64,000 nucleotides of DNA from Viola odorata (taxonomy: Eukaryota > Streptophyta > Magnoliopsida > Malpighiales > Violaceae): positions 11,225,444 to 11,289,443 of the forward strand of contig OY829545.1 of NCBI GenBank assembly GCA_963691705.1, given 5' to 3'. A program made the translations under genes and the position numbers. Below the pieces are notes generated by a model. That model saw nothing but the letters and a program-made list of their open reading frames with translations, had not been told where the DNA came from and did not search any database. Below are positions 23,977 through 35,326 of this stretch, one piece after another (within the stretch, counting starts at the first letter, position 1; the number at the start of each line of letters is the position of its first letter).

Positions 23977-26138
23977 TGTTGCTCCCCGATTTTGGATTTA
24001 AAATTTTTCACTTTTCGCATTTCTATCATCAATTTTCAAAAAAAAATCGTACTGCCGTTTATTTTTCTCCATCTGATGTTTATTTTCAAGTCTAATGTCA
24101 TTTAAATTTTATTTCATCTATTTTTCGTATTTTTATCACTTTTCCCGTTCGAACTCGTATCGGTTCCGAGTAAAATTCTCGAAACCAAGAGTCGGACAAT
24201 TTCACTCTTTAGCTACTTAGTTTTATTTTTATTTTAACTTGCATCATTTTATTGCATTTCACTCAATTTATATTTTTACCAATTTTTACGTTCGAACCTT
24301 TATCGCTTACAAGCAAATATTTTTTTTATTTTTTATCGAACTATATAGCGAACTTTCCGTCACTCACTGTGTACTAATAACTTTTTTTTATTTTATTCTA
24401 TATTATAGCAATTTTGGTTGGAGGCTTTAGCAAAATTTCTTGTATCGAAAGCTCGAGCCAAAAATAATTCGCTCGTATGCATTAATTTGCATAATGCAAA
24501 TTAATGCACTCCTGCAAAATTGGACCAGACGTGGCCTCTCTCGATTCTTCCAACCGCCTTACTGTTCAAGCCTCATCTTCAATTCCATTAAATAATGACC
24601 AAAGCCACAAATTGAGAGGGGGAGGGAGAAAGAGAGAGAGAAAAACAGAGAGAGAAAGAGAGAGATCCGATCAGCCATGATCCATCGCCGCCGTGCTGCT
24701 GCAGCCCTGCCTCACTGCTGTCATCACCTGCTGCTGTCGTCGGAGTCACCGTGAGTCGCCGCTTCTCACCGCGACCTCGTTGCTGTCGCCGGAGCCGCTC
24801 GCTGCCTTGCGTTGCCGCTGCTCGCCGCTACCTCGCTGCTGTCCTCGCCTGACCGCTGTCTTGCTCGACGCTGCTGCTGTTCGGCCGCTGCTCCGTCACC
24901 GCTGCTGTTTGGCTGCTGCCCGGTTGCCGCCGTCGTTGATGCTCGACGCCGCAGCTGCGTGCTGTCCCGCTTGCTCAAGGAAGAAGAAGGAGGGAGGTGG
25001 GCTTGGGCTGGCCATGCATTTTAATTAATCATGGGCTTGGCCTATGCCAAGCCCAAACGGGAAAGAAAGAAAGGAAAACGGGCTTGGCAAATACAAGTAT
25101 TTTCAGCTACTGGGCTTAGCTAGTGGGCCCAAATTCTAGGCCCAGTGGGCCTAGTCCAATTTATTTCGATCCATCGCGTTTATTTTTCGTAACACTTTTT
25201 TTCGTATGTCTGTACTATTTATTTATTTTCGTACTTGCATGTTTAATTTTCGTATGTTTGCATGTTTAATTTTCGTATGTTTGCATGTTTATTTATTTTC
25301 GCCCTCGCACTATTTATTTTTTCGCACACTTGTACTGTTTATTTATTTTCCGCACTCGCACTATTTATTTATTTTTCGTACTCGCACTGCTTATTTATTT
25401 TTCGCCATCACACGCCTGTACTGTTTATTTATTTTCTTCACCAGTACTGTTTATTTATTTTTCTTATGCATGTATGCTTATACTGTTTATTTTTCTTATG
25501 CATGTATGCTTATACTGTTTATTTATTTTTCATATGCATGTATGCTTATACTGCTTATTTATTTTTCGTATGCTTGTATGCTTGTTTATTTTCGCCCGCT
25601 ATGCATGCTTAAATAATTATTCTGTCCAAATTAATCTTTTTCGCTCGCGTGCAGCAATTGTCAAATATTTAATCGTTCCACGTTACCCTCTCCTCGTATC
25701 AATAATCTCCAAAGGGGTAAAGCGCCTGCACCCCTTAATCAAGTAAACGTTTCTTCCCTTTTATTTCACGTTTTTTTGCATATATAATCGTATGCATGAA
25801 TATTTAGGGTTATTAGAATTTGATCCATTGGGCATGATTCTTAATATTTTTCAAACATGATTTTTAAAACACCTCTGTCTCCGGTAACCTTCTTAGGATG
25901 AGACTCAGGTGCCTAACACCTTCCCGAGTCTATAAATCGACCCCGAACCGTTGTTCTCGGGTTCAGACCCACTGTGCCTTAGCTTTTTACTTTTATGCAT
26001 AACTTTAGGTTCCCTAAACCTAGGAAAAAATTAGGGTGGCGACTTCATTTGCATTATGTGAGATGGGTCCAATTTCGTCTCACCTCTCGTCCCAAACCCG
26101 CGTCGCATTAGGATAAAATCCAAAAGGGGGGTGCGACA
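23977..26138. mobile_element. Solo LTR, 2.16 kb
   Basis: It starts TGTTGCTCCCC and ends GGGGGGTGCGACA, flanked by an exact 5-bp target duplication CTAAT (23972-23976 and 26139-26143). The TG...CA ends and 5-bp duplication define an LTR, and no coding interior exists. Inside are a GC-rich Leu/Ala-coding-like block (24690-25020) and an array of short T-rich repeats (25205-25610). Open frames reported there are products of low-complexity sequence, not genes. Confidence 0.9.
25205..25610. repeat. Imperfect minisatellite inside the solo LTR
   Basis: About 15 variants of a 25-35 bp unit containing TGTTTATTTATTTTTCGTA or TTTCGTATG with ATGCATGTATG inserts follow one another. Period and sequence vary, so it is an old array. 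Confidence 0.8.
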
Positions 26139-26261
26139 CTAATGAATGTTTTGCTTCTCAGCAACATAATCTGCACAAAGGAGTGGAAAATCCAAGAATT
26201 AGCAGTATCATCATCCTAAAATAGATGTAAAAGGATGATGAATATAAGACATTTTAGCGCT

Positions 26262-27015
26262 CAATCAGCCGACGATAGTTTTAGGCATGCAAAATAAGGA
26301 CATGTTATACACTGGAATGCTGGCAAGAGCTGACTTAATGAGAGTCACCCTTCCCCCCACCGAAAGCGACGAGCCTTTCCAAGTCGCTAACTTCTTCCTC
26401 ATTGCTTGAATCAGGAAATTCTAACTGGATATTCTCTTCGGATTCAACCCAACGAAGGAGCCAAGGTACTTGAACGACAAGGTTTTGAATATACAACCTG
26501 CTCTACGAGCCACCGTCTCTCCTAACTGCTGGAAAATATTAATCCCAACCAAGGAACTTTTGTGATAATTGACTTTCAAGCCCGAGAAAGCATCAAACCA
26601 ACGCAAGACTCCTTTAACACACTGAATCTCTGTCTCATCATTATTAACAAACACTATGGTATCATCCGCAAACTGAAGGTGAGAAATGTTTCATCCCGTA
26701 GCTTCGTTGCATATACCCCTTAATAACCCATTTCCCTCCGCCCTGTGAAACAATTGATATAACCCTTCGGCGGCGATATTGAACAAGAAGGGAGACATGG
26801 AGCATCCCTGTCTCAATCCACGCCCTACCCCAAACTCAGCTGAGGGAGACTCGTTAATCAAAACTGAGATCTTAGCCGTACTCAAGTATTGACTGACCTA
26901 ACCCCGCCATTTTTGACTGAAACCCATATGGCCCATAATGTCATCTAAATAGCTCCATTCTATCGAATCATATGCTTTCTTAAAATCCAATTTGAACAAA
27001 AAGCCCGGTTGCTTT
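26262..27015 (-). mobile_element. LINE (L1-type) reverse transcriptase fragment
   Basis: The minus strand reads FLFKLDFKKAYDSIEWSYLD, then FGVGRGLRQGCSMSPFLFNI, SHLQFADDTIVF, WFDAFSGLKVNYHKSSLVGI and, after a frameshift, SVGGRVTLIKSALASIPVYN. These are RT motifs A, B and C (the FADD box is present) of a plant L1-type ORF2. Two stop codons and at least one frameshift kill it, and both ends are abrupt. It belongs to the same family as the LINE in the cyclotide blocks (WFDAFSGLKVN and LVGIN are shared). Confidence 0.88.
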
Positions 27016-28400
27016 CTCATGCAGATATATCATCAAATTAACCAATATTAAGTACATATTAACCCAACAAAAAAAAATCTAACTCAACTTAATTATTGCC
27101 CCCTTTCTTTGGTCCCCGTCAATCATCTATTTAGCTGCCTTTTTTTCTGCTCAACAATACGATTAATTTACTACTCCTATTACTGACGTCGAGAGAGCAA
27201 TAAATTACTCAAGATTTTCTAAACTTACTTTATTTTTTATTTTTTATTTATTTTGAAAAGGCTGATAATATTATAGAGAAACTTTTATTTATTTAATTCA
27301 CGATGTGATTCAAAATCTCAAATCTGTAGTTTTTACCTTGTTGACTAAATTTGTAACTGAATGGATTGATGTATGAAACTCATCTATAGTATTTCTTATA
27401 AGTGGACCCGTGAGAATCAAATTTTTTTGGTCTCATTATCAACTTTTTTTATTAGTAATTTCTTTTAACTCACACATTAAATAAAAGAGAGAAAAAAAAT
27501 ACATTTAAAAACATAAAATATTAATTATCATCACACTGGATACGGCATGTGACCTACTCTTATTTTTTCTAATTTTACCGAGTAATTTGATTCGAGTTCT
27601 GTCGGATTTTATAAAAGGAGAAATTCTTGAGTAGACTCACTCCACCGTCCACCACGTAGGATGGTGGTGAACTAAGCCAATAGTATTTTGACACTTATTT
27701 AAAATATGCCAACTCATTAAAATATTTATAATTTTTTTACTCCAATATTAATTACTGGAAAAATCAGATCATTTTTTTCTTAACTCCCTCTTCCTCCATC
27801 TCACTCGTTCTCAAACCCTTCATCGCGCCGTCCCTAATTTCCACAAACCTCTCCCTTTCTCTTCACAACCCGTACAACCTCTTTATCCACCAATCACCTT
27901 AATGAATTTCTTTCTCGTCTTCAATTTAGAAAAGTGATTATGGAAATCAATTTCTATTAATTTATTAGCTATTAAAATTTTAAACAAAATGAGGAGATTA
28001 AAAAGAAAATAAATAAATATAATATCATTTTTTAGGAAACATCATGTGTATTCTTTACCAAGTGAAAGAAAACAGTTGTAAAGCCCTGAACATTTCAACC
28101 AGATTTGGAATCAAACAAACCAGATCTCATAATACCTAAACCTTCAAGCCATAGAAATGGACTCCACCTTCAAATTGGAATTTTAATTAGTTTACATATT
28201 TATTTATTTCTTAATTAGTTTTTTTTTAAAATTTTGTTGGAACATCTCAGCAAATCTTGCCTTTTTTATTGACATTAAAAACGACACCAATAAACTACAA
28301 AAAAATCCTAGCTATGCATTGCATAGTACTTAAGCTTTCACAAATCAAGAAAACACACATAATTAACTGGACTTTTATTAATTAAACTCAAAGAGGAACG
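27016..28400. other. AT-rich intergenic DNA
   Basis: No open frame, terminal repeat or RNA-like element is visible. The last 80 bases resemble the region 3' of the other two cyclotide genes (both contain TTAACTGGACTTTTATTAATT), so they are the far 3' flank of cyclotide gene 1. Confidence 0.6.
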
Positions 28401-28549
28401 AAGGGAACAACATTGAGGAGGCATACTTCACAGTTCACATACTCATATGGTATATGTATATCAGAAGCATTTGTAGCCTCTTTTAATTGAGAACAAGGAC
28501 AACAAACCATAGTCCAGTACACACTCGCATCCATACATTATGCTCCGTC

Positions 28550-29173
28550 TCACATGGCAAGAGAGTTTCTGGTGCAAACAGGCCAGCTGCAGGAGCACCC
28601 AGGGGTGTTGCATGTTCCACCAACGCAAGTTTCGCCGCATACGGGAAGACCTCCGAGGTTACCTTTCTTGGCGAATGCAACGAGTGCCTCTTCGAGCAAA
28701 TGGTTGGGTTTCTGGGTCTCAAGAGCATTTCTGGTGCAAACAGGCCAGCTGCAAGTGCACCCAGGGGTGTTGCATGTTCCGCCGACGCAAGTCTCACCGC
28801 AGACGGGAAGACCACCAAGACCTTTCTTGGCGAACGCGGTGAGTGCCTCTTCAAGGAGAGGGTTTGCTGATTTGGTGCTTTCAAGAGAGTTTCTGGTGCA
28901 GACTGGCCAGCTGCAGGAGCACCCAGGGGTGTTGCATGTTCCACCAACGCAAGTCTCTCCGCAGATGGGAACACCGCCAAGCTTGTTCTTGGAGTAAGAG
29001 ACGAGAGCCTCTTCAAGAACAGCGCTTGAGATGACAGTTTTGGTCATTCCATTAGCAGCTCCATTCTTGAGAAGCTCCTCGTAAGCTTGGAGAGTGATGA
29101 CATCTTGCTGAGCTGCAAAGGCTGCGGGGAGAGCAAAAGCTGCAAAGAGCACAAGGCCAACAAACATCTTCAT
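28550..29173 (-). CDS. Cyclotide precursor, gene 1 (three kalata/varv-type domains)
   Basis: Single-exon frame of 207 residues. Residues 1-20 are a hydrophobic ER signal ([10 protein letters not shown] start), then an N-terminal propeptide to 66. Three cyclotide domains of 29 residues lie at 67-95, 121-149 and 175-203. Each has six cysteines in the CGETC/GGTC/PGC-C/PVC spacing of a Moebius-type cyclic cystine knot. Each starts with Gly and ends with Asn, the residues joined by an asparaginyl endopeptidase; each is followed by a small residue then Leu (SL or AL). Helical LLEEAL repeats precede domains 2 and 3. The middle domain has the Thr of the kalata B1 type, the last the Ser of the varv A type. 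The first carries Val2 and Ile4. Cyclotides are membrane-active defence peptides, insecticidal by family. Its promoter is interrupted by a Harbinger transposon. Confidence 0.96.
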
Positions 29174-29629
29174 CTTTTGAACTTTGATTTAGTATGAAAA
29201 GTTATAAGATGCAGAAGTATGTGTTTGTATGTGACTTAGGGCCTCTTTGGCACACAGGTTCTACCTGAAGAAGTGCTGGGTGAAAAAGTGCTGTGTGAAA
29301 AGTACTTCCTGAAAAACGAGTATACTGTTTGGTAAATATTTGTTAAAAGTGCTGTGAGAAACCAGAAGTTGTTTATGCTGTTTGGTAAAAACTGCTTTTA
29401 AAACTATGGTTGGAATGTAAAATGACCATAAAGGATACAGTTCTTTTCAAGCATTATAATTAATTTTTTTAGCCATATATATATATAGATTATTTACCAA
29501 ATCAATCTATTTCTTTAAACAAATAATAAAATTTTATTTATACCAAGAATTAAAACTTCATTAGAAGGAGAAAATAAAATTTAAATATTTATACCCGATT
29601 TTTGAAAGTTTTACATATATAAATCACAA

Positions 29630-31008
29630 TTACCTATTCATCATTAAACTACTAGCTATTGCGTCACGAAATACATTCATAGATAACATTTCACTATTAT
29701 TTCTTTCACTTTGCCTACTTCCTTCACCCATATGCATCGCATCTTGTGAAACTCTCTCTGTATCCGGAAAAATATCATCTGGCACAAAATCAGGATTCTC
29801 ATCTAATCTTTTAAAAGCAGGATCATTTAGAGATTTTCTTCGTATAAAATTGTGCAAAACCATAGAAGAGATTATGATTTTGACTTGTGTTGGAAATGGA
29901 TACGAAGGCATGTCACGCAATATTTTCCATCTAGTCTTCCAGACTCCAAATGTTCGTTCTATGCAACATCGTAATGAAGAATGTGCACGATTAAAGGTTT
30001 CCTTACGACCCGTTGGTGGTTGCCCCCGTTGAAAATCAGGTAAGTGATACCGTGTACCCTTGTAAGGTTTCAAATATCCAATAATATCAGGATATCCGGC
30101 ATCTACCACGTAATACTTACCTAATATTATAAATAAAGTAACCTTATTAATATCGTAATAATTATCATAAATAAATAAACGTTATGAATAAATATTTCAA
30201 ACCTGGAGGTGGTTTAGGAAATTTCCATTCTGGATTGTTGACTACAGAATTGAAAATGCGAGTATCGTGGGCCGTGCCTTCCCATCCAGCGCAAGCAAAA
30301 ATGAATTGCATGTCAAAAGTACATGCTGCCATGATATTTTGAGTCGGAATACCTTTTCGGCCAATGTATCTAATTTGATCTTGTGGAGCGACACAAGCAT
30401 ATACATGTGTTCCGTCTATGGCTCCAATACAATCCTAAAAGAAATTGTAATAAAATTTTAGTTTAATTAAATATGCATAATGTATATAAATATAAAACGT
30501 AAACGAAAATAATTTTTTTCCATACCTTAAAATGTGGCATATATCTTCTATCATTCAAAATCTGTGGTGGGACACTGTTGAAATCTCCAGGACGGATGAT
30601 CTGATCCGATAATGACCATACAGCATCTAATACTTCATTAAAAATTATACTAATTGTTTCACTAGAGTGTTGAAATCGTTCACACACGTGACTATTTGAA
30701 GCACCTAAAGCGATAGTATATAAAAATAAACACACTTTCTCAAGAATCGACATATTTTTTGATGACTCTAATTTACAAGATTCATGTAATATGCTCACTA
30801 GTTGTATTATTGTATCTTTATCCATCCTGAACATATTTATAGATCGTGATTCCCTACCAGACAATATCTCAGTCAACCAATTCATTCCTGTTTGGTATGA
30901 GGTCATACACGGTTCTTTATACAAGTAGGTGCAATAATACGTGCTGAGAGTTGCAGTCGAAGCATGTATTAACTGCCACAACTCTTCTTCTTCATTTTCT
31001 TTAACCAT
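29630..31008 (-). CDS. PIF/Harbinger transposase (DDE_Tnp_4 / HARBI1-like), apparently intact
   Basis: Three exons (31008-30526, 30434-30203, 30120-29630; all GT-AG) join to 1206 nt, 401 residues, with no stop or frameshift. The N-terminal part has YKEPCMTSYQTGMNW and a helical DNA-binding-like region (SILEKVCLFLYTIALGASNS). The catalytic domain shows GAIDGTHVYA (first Asp), YYVVDAGYPD (second Asp) and LRCCIERTFGVWKTRW (Glu), followed by LHNFIR. That is the complete DDE triad and the usual spacing. ATG at 31008 was chosen because upstream codons are AT-rich and unlike the family. It could still be active in trans. Mobility would also need the hidden right terminus and the partner Myb-like protein. 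Confidence 0.92.
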
Positions 31009-31238
31009 TTCTGCGTAAAAATTAATTACAAAACAAATATCAATGATACATATTACAATAGATATATCATGAGTGGTGTTAAGTAGCATCACATGATCTA
31101 AAATTATCCATATAAAGTAGCATTTACCTTTGTTGTAAGCTGAGGCAGCTGCTTGATCTACTTCAAATGAAAATGTGCATTCGTTTCTAAGGTTTTGTTA
31201 AGTACCAAATGAAAAGAAGCATTCGTTTCCTCCCAAAT

Positions 31239-31627
31239 TGGAACCCATTAAATACAAAATTGGAACCCATTAAATACAAAATTGGTTTGCTCTTCTAAAC
31301 AACATTCGAAGACAAGAGGAAGAGACAAGTAACAGAAACAAAAGGATAAATCCTATCCGAAAGAAGACAAGAATTCAGTATTCCTTATGTAATACAACAT
31401 GTGGGATTAAATTTATATCCTTGTCCTTGGATATCTCAGCAACAAAAAGAAGAGACAAGTAAATAAATCCCATCTGAAGACAAGACACCTAAGAGAAACA
31501 AATAAAAAACATAAGCAAATAAATCAGAAATTGCCACTCTCGAAGATGAAAGTGGGATTAAATTTAAATCCTTGTCCTTGGATTTATCAGTAACAAAAAG
31601 AAGAGACAAGTAAAACAAATAAACTAC
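31239..31627. repeat. Short tandem repeats between the transposase and the gap
   Basis: A 23-bp unit (ATTGGAACCCATTAAATAC then AAA) is doubled at 31239-31283. A longer unit of about 75-85 bp at 31403-31487 recurs at 31553-31627 (shared TCCTTGTCCTTGGAT and AACAAAAAGAAGAGACAAGT). They may belong to the Harbinger interior. Confidence 0.7.
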
Positions 31628-31749
31628 AAATCCATCCGAAGACACAACTAGCGGAAGCAAATAAACAATACAAAAACAACAGTTATCCTCCCAAATTGCC
31701 ACTCTCGGATCCAATTATCTTAACAGTTATACTAGATATTCTTTTTCGT

Positions 31750-31949
31750 NNNNNNNNNNNNNNNNNNNNNNNNNNNNNNNNNNNNNNNNNNNNNNNNNNN
31801 NNNNNNNNNNNNNNNNNNNNNNNNNNNNNNNNNNNNNNNNNNNNNNNNNNNNNNNNNNNNNNNNNNNNNNNNNNNNNNNNNNNNNNNNNNNNNNNNNNNN
31901 NNNNNNNNNNNNNNNNNNNNNNNNNNNNNNNNNNNNNNNNNNNNNNNNN
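31750..31949. other. Assembly gap (200 N)
   Basis: Exactly 200 undetermined bases, a default scaffold spacer rather than a measured length. By comparison with copy B it should at least hold the left part of the Helitron and the LINE start, about 2.4 kb or more, plus the right end of the Harbinger element. Confidence 0.98.
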
Positions 31950-33156
31950 AAATAATTTGAAGTTCATTTGCATGTTTATAATGTGGTATTAAATTATTTT
32001 GACATGTATTTTTTTTTTAAATAAAAGGATAATACATAATAAATAATGTATTTATAAAAAATATATTAATAAAATTAAATTCATTTTAGAATAATTTAAG
32101 CTCACGTTATTGACAAGAAAGAAAAATTTAGTTTATTTGATGACATGATGACTATGTTAGAATAGGAGACTAAAATTCTAAGAAAAGATGAGATCCATAT
32201 TTATGCGATGCGAAAAAATGGAGGAAGAATAGAGAGGAATTAATCTAATTTCTAATAAAATATTCTGAATTGTATCATAAATGTCATAGTAAATTCTCTA
32301 TATTTTTAATTGGTTCGAATCAACATCACCCTTTTTATAATGTATTATTCTTAAAAAGTAATAAACAATAAATATAAATTACTTAAGTTTGATTTGTAAA
32401 ATTTGTGATGATAAATAATAATCCTTATCCCTGTAATCCAAGGTTTATCTTTCTTGCTTTCTTAGGTTTGTTGGTTTCGTTTTCTGCTTGTGCTGCCTAG
32501 CTTGGACAACGCTGACTTTTGTTATGTTCGTCATGATCTTCATGACAGGTTTCTAATATAATCTCTGCTTATTAAAAAAAAATGATAAAGAATTATTTTT
32601 CCTTAGCTAATTATGTGATTTTTTATCAAACATAAACATGAAAAAAAATAGTTTGTATATTTAATTAAATCATAATTTTCATTAATGTTAAACTTATTTT
32701 TTTATTGAGTTTGGTTTTTTATATAAAAATTCATTAGTGGTTGTTTTTAAATAACCACATAATTATTTACAATATTTGGAGAACTAGAATAAAAATAATA
32801 TAAAACATTATTTTAAATATTTAAATTTTAATTTATAAAAGTAAATTACTTAATTGAGTTAAAATTTGTTTTAATTTTAAGAACTAAAAATTAAATTATT
32901 TCAGAATTAATAAAATATTTTTTTGTCAACACCTACCTTAAAACATCAATAATAATACTAATATACTGCTTACAATATAGTTTAAACACCATAGTAAAAT
33001 TTATGTTAATCCCATTTTTTGAGACATTATTAAAACTTTTATATTATACTAAAAATATTTGTGTGAAATACTTTTTTGTACATAAATATAATATTTTAAC
33101 ATTTTCAAATCTATATGAATTTCGCACGTGCAACACCACGTGCCAAAATAACCTAG
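31950..33156. mobile_element. Right part of a Helitron (copy A)
   Basis: This matches the 3' third of the complete Helitron at 46825-50355. It ends with the hairpin GCACGTG...CACGTGC and the terminal CTAG followed by T. The left part falls in the assembly gap. Most of it is AT-rich without coding capacity. A patch at about 32410-32440 differs strongly from copy B although its surroundings are nearly identical. Confidence 0.88.
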
Positions 33157-33482
33157 TTACCATAAGACCACCTTGGTGGGTATTAACGTTTTTAGAACGT
33201 CAGGGGAAGAGATGGCCCGTTGCGCCGGCTGCAAATTTGAGATGCTTCCTTTTAAGTACCTAGGTTCCCTAGGAGATTATCTAGTTGGCAATTTCTAGTG
33301 CAATCTATGCGGGAGAAGTTGGCAAGTTGGAAGGGTGTGTTATTGTCGGTAGGAGGAAGAGTGACTCTTATCAAATCGGCGTTGGCTAGTCTTCCGGTTT
33401 ACAACATGTCCCTGTTTCGTATGCCTAAAGCCATTATCTCTCAATGTGAGCGCATCATGCGGAGGTTCTTGTGGAGTAGGGA

Positions 33483-34835
33483 TGATGCGATCACGACCCC
33501 CTTCGAATTAGAACAACTTGACACCTTGCCAAGAGGATCGGTCACGGGCAGCAGAGCCTTGCAAATGCGCGTAAATCATGCCCAAGGTCGAGGATCGAGT
33601 GCTAAATATTCGCAATCCCTAGGCCTAGACACGCGGAACTCCCAAGATGGTCGAGAAAGCTATGAAGTAGAGGCGCGTCTAGTCCTAACAAGTCACCAGG
33701 CCATGCGCACTCATCCCAAGGCCTTGACAACAAATGCTCCATCTATGCAAGTTAGAATTGCGTCACCTATTCGCCACCAGAATATGGACAAGCAAATGGT
33801 GCCCGATTTGAGAGATCAGAAGCTTGATGGAAACTTCAAGATGTTAGCTTTCATTTGGGACAAGTTTCAGGTCAATCGGACGGGTGGATCAGAAGTTATG
33901 CTTGTCGACATTTTGGCGCGCGGAGCTGAAGCTGCTGGAAAAATCCTTAACGTGATTACGCTAAGCTCTTAACGTGATCACGTTAGCTTAACGTAATCAC
34001 GCTAAGCTCTTAGCGTGAATCACGCTACCCGCTGATGTATCTCAGATTTTTGGGCACAAACCTTAGCGTAATCACGCTAAGGTCTTAACGTGATTACGTT
34101 AGCTAACCGTAATCACGCTAAGCTCTTAGCGTGAATCACGCTACCCTCTGATGTATCTCGGATTTTTGGGCACAAACCTTAGCGTAATTACGCTAACGCT
34201 AAGGAAAAAAGTGTCTGGCGTAATCACGATAAGCTCTTAACGTAATCACGTCAGCCACTTCCTAGATTTCGAATTTTTGGGCTTTTCAAGCCCAATTTGC
34301 ATACTAACTATATGAAACTCTTTTGTATCATTTTCCTAGGGAGCTTAGACATTTGGTTGATGTTTGTAAAGTGAGATTACTCCTTTCTCTTGTCAACTAA
34401 GCCATGAGCTCAACACTTTAATTCCCTTGAGAGGGATCGCTTGAGTTTGAGATTACTCCTCCCGATCTCTCTCCGGGAAATCCATGTTTGTACTAGTTGT
34501 GACGATTTTAGTGAATGAAATACATATTTTTCTTGGTTGATCATCCATAGAAACGAGTCTCAATCTTGGCCCTCAGAGTATATCTTGATCAAGCAATCGT
34601 TGTATGATTGTTCGCTACTTCGTGATGTGCTCATCTCCGTCCCTTCCATCCGTCTTCTAAATCCCGGTAACTCTCATCTTCCCATCGCTCTCATGTGTAA
34701 TTTCTCCGCTAAATATACATATTTCGTGTCTTTTCTTTCTTATGGTCATAGTTGTCGCTAGATAATTCGTTTGGCTAGATCCTCCATAAGCTCCATATGT
34801 TATCCGGCTTACTAACCCTAGGCGGGATCACATCA
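33483..34835 (+). mobile_element. Solo LTR in the LINE, copy A
   Basis: It starts TGATGCGATCACG and ends GGATCACATCA, with the exact 5-bp target duplication AGGGA (33478-33482 and 34836-34840). Removing it joins the LINE codons for WSRDDQKRG. It is the same family as the TERT LTR (15929-17023) but carries an extra block of palindromic repeats (33955-34252). The identical insertion at 50682-52034 predates the segmental duplication. Confidence 0.92.
33955..34252. repeat. Palindrome-rich repeat block in the LTR (copy A; repeated at 51154-51451)
   Basis: About a dozen variants of the near-palindrome AGCGTAATCACGCTAAG or TAACGTGATCACGTTA are strung together, separated by CTCTTA. A longer unit containing GATGTATCTC and TTTTTGGGCACAAACCTTA is repeated twice. 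The TERT-located LTR lacks the block. In an LTR it would sit in U3, where such arrays can bind transcription factors; that role is inferred. Confidence 0.85.
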
Positions 34836-35326
34836 AGGGATGATCAGAAGAGAGGGCTTTCTAAGGTCAAGTGGGATGTTGTTAAGTGTCCTCTTGAGTT
34901 CGGAGGCCTGGGTATTGGCTGTTTGCAGACCAGGAACGAAGCACTTATGCTAAAGTGGGTGTGGAATTTATTCCAAGGGGAGAATAAATTTTGGGCAGAG
35001 TTAATCCGCAAAGAGTATGATTTCAAGACTTTGGGTGATATGTGGAGAGGGGAACACAGACGGTTCTCCAGAGGTTGGGGTGATATAGTGTCAGTTTGTA
35101 CAAGAGGTGGAGCCTTATTTGATTTCTGGACAGCTAACACGAGTCTCAAGCTTGGTAGTGGTGCAGAGTTCAAGTTTTGGTGGGACCCTTGGGCCATTCG
35201 GATCCCTCTAGCGTGCAGGTTTCCTCGGTTGTAATCGCTCTCTCTGAATCTGATGGGCACCGTGGCTGAGTTCGGGGTATGGGAAGGGAATCGGTGGACA
35301 TGGAGCTGGGTTTGGAGGAGGGGGCT

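Larger units (their letters stand above)
29239..31749. mobile_element. PIF/Harbinger transposon in the promoter of cyclotide gene 1 (right end not seen)
   Basis: The left terminus GGGCCTCTTTGGCACACAGG begins right after TTA (29236-29238), the usual 3-bp Harbinger target. The cyclotide 5' flank matches its paralogues up to that TTA and stops. Subterminal repeats of GTGCTG and TGTTTGGTAAA follow. A spliced transposase lies on the minus strand (29630-31008). No matching right terminus appears before the N gap, so the end is hidden there or lost. The extent to 31749 is therefore a limit, not a mapped border. The second Myb/SANT-like gene usual for autonomous Harbingers is also not seen. Confidence 0.85.

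Noticed and set aside
25206..25746. Phe/Tyr-rich open frames
   Set aside because: Produced by the T-rich minisatellite in the solo LTR in all three frames.
28487..29034. Long plus-strand and alternate-frame open frames over the cyclotide genes (also 44662-45318 and 55004-55660)
   Set aside because: They are shadows of the repeated, stop-poor cyclotide coding sequence; composition follows the antisense of the knottin domains.
33298..33972. 224-codon open frame (repeated at 50497-51171)
   Set aside because: It begins in LINE ORF2 and crosses the LTR border at 33483; it is a chimera of two transposons.
33955..34252. Possible CRISPR-like array
   Set aside because: Plant nuclear DNA, no unique spacers of constant length, and the units are palindromic variants inside an LTR.
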